Positions 20,841 through 21,120 of a DNA stretch of 21,120 bases are shown piece by piece. Origin of the DNA: an uncultured Lachnospiraceae bacterium (lineage in GTDB: Bacteria > Bacillota > Clostridia > Lachnospirales > Lachnospiraceae); NCBI GenBank assembly GCA_902783295.1, contig CACZQT010000042.1:1-21120 (forward strand). Reading direction: 5' to 3'. A program made the position numbers and the translations under genes. The notes beneath the pieces were generated by a model. It was not told the origin of the DNA, did no database searches, and saw nothing but the letters and a program-made list of their open reading frames with translations. Each line of letters starts with the position of its first letter. Position 1 is the first letter of the stretch.

Positions 20841-20911
20841 AGCGGCTGATGGGAATCGAACCCACCTCCCAAGCTTGGGAAGCTTGTATTCTACCGATGA
20901 ACTACAGCCGC
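20841..20911 (-). tRNA. tRNA-Gly (anticodon CCC)
   Basis: The 71-nt cloverleaf has acceptor GCGGCTG/CAGCCGC with discriminator T and a D-arm containing ATCGGTA. The anticodon stem is CAAGC/GCTTG with loop TTCCCAA, giving anticodon CCC, and the T-arm is GTGGG TTCGATT CCCAT. CCA is not encoded. It reads GGG codons. It has its own promoter nine bases upstream and its own terminator, so it is a single-gene unit. Confidence 0.95.
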
Positions 20912-20919
20912 ATATCTGC

Positions 20920-20947
20920 ATTATAGCAGGTTGCCGGATAAAATCAA
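20920..20947 (-). promoter_or_regulatory. Promoter of tRNA-Gly
   Basis: A perfect -10 TATAAT (20920-20925 on the minus strand) lies 16 bp after TTGATT (20942-20947). Transcription would begin within a few bases of the mature tRNA 5' end. Confidence 0.8.
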
Positions 20948-21036
20948 GATGGTTCTTGAAAAAGTTGCCCGGCAGGCCCAAGCCCGGCAGAGCAGATCCC
21001 CGGCTCACAACCTCCTTCACTTACTTATAGTCTGCT

Positions 21037-21120
21037 TTAAGTGAGTTCCACAACCTGCTTTTGGATCCTAAACACTTGAAAGTCCTGACTGAATAATACA
21101 CCCAGAGCTTTGAGACCAGA
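21037..21120 (-). CDS. Possible 3' end of a gene entering from the right edge
   Basis: A frame that is open at the right edge runs 27 codons to TAA (21037-21039) on the minus strand. The visible residues (for example GVLFSQDFQVFRIQKQ) show nothing recognisable. The frame could be open by chance at this length. The 125 nt between it and tRNA-Gly contain the tRNA promoter and a direct repeat of GCCCGGCAG. Confidence 0.2.
   Translation of the reverse strand, partial: SGLKALGVLFSQDFQVFRIQKQVVELT

Noticed and set aside
20709..21020. 103-codon minus-strand frame with a good AAGGAGG upstream
   Set aside because: It reads straight through the tRNA-Gly gene and its promoter and terminator, so it cannot be a normal gene.

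Overview
The window looks like a chromosomal segment of a low-to-mid GC Clostridia member, most likely Lachnospiraceae or a close relative. The basis is Gram-positive Shine-Dalgarno sites, sigma-A type promoters, the xpaC-telA pair, a SEC-C type I methionine aminopeptidase, SpoIIAA/RsbW-like proteins and choline-binding-like wall repeats. This is inferred from gene content only; no phylogeny was run. All complete genes lie on the minus strand. The only plus-strand gene is a 3' fragment at the left edge, convergent with telA.

Reading in the direction of transcription (right to left): a tRNA-Gly(CCC) with promoter and terminator (20.95-20.80 kb). Next is ilvN-ilvC with its own promoter, then a GC hairpin and thrC. 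Directly behind thrC follows a same-strand run of cell-surface genes: a wall-repeat protein, a wall-repeat/transglutaminase-like protein, an SH3 protein with an acidic tail, an MBOAT O-acyltransferase and an SGNH-like partner. A partner-switching set then follows (STAS antagonist, a degenerate ATPase-like protein, an RsbW-like kinase), closed by a terminator at 10.81-10.85 kb. Then comes tRNA-Leu(AAG) with promoter and terminator.

The stretch 9.88-10.66 kb has no confident gene. It holds a good promoter, a possible 52-codon ORF, a strong terminator and a degenerate tRNA-like sequence. A small XRE-type HTH gene, its terminator and a short repeat family follow.

The most notable gene is at 6725-9412. 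It encodes an 895-residue TetM/EF-G-like ribosomal GTPase fused to a C-terminal NYN (YacP/Rae1-like) ribonuclease domain. The GTPase part lacks the TetM tip loop, so I do not call it a tetracycline-resistance gene. It suggests a one-polypeptide A-site-directed ribosome/mRNA surveillance factor.

Downstream, a promoter at 6.69 kb starts map - polysaccharide deacetylase - tyrS - xpaC - telA. This unit ends at a 28-bp perfect inverted repeat (207-272). Next to that hairpin, and next to the HTH-gene terminator 9.4 kb away, lies a 29-nt sequence matching at 27 of 29 positions, which suggests a dispersed intergenic repeat.
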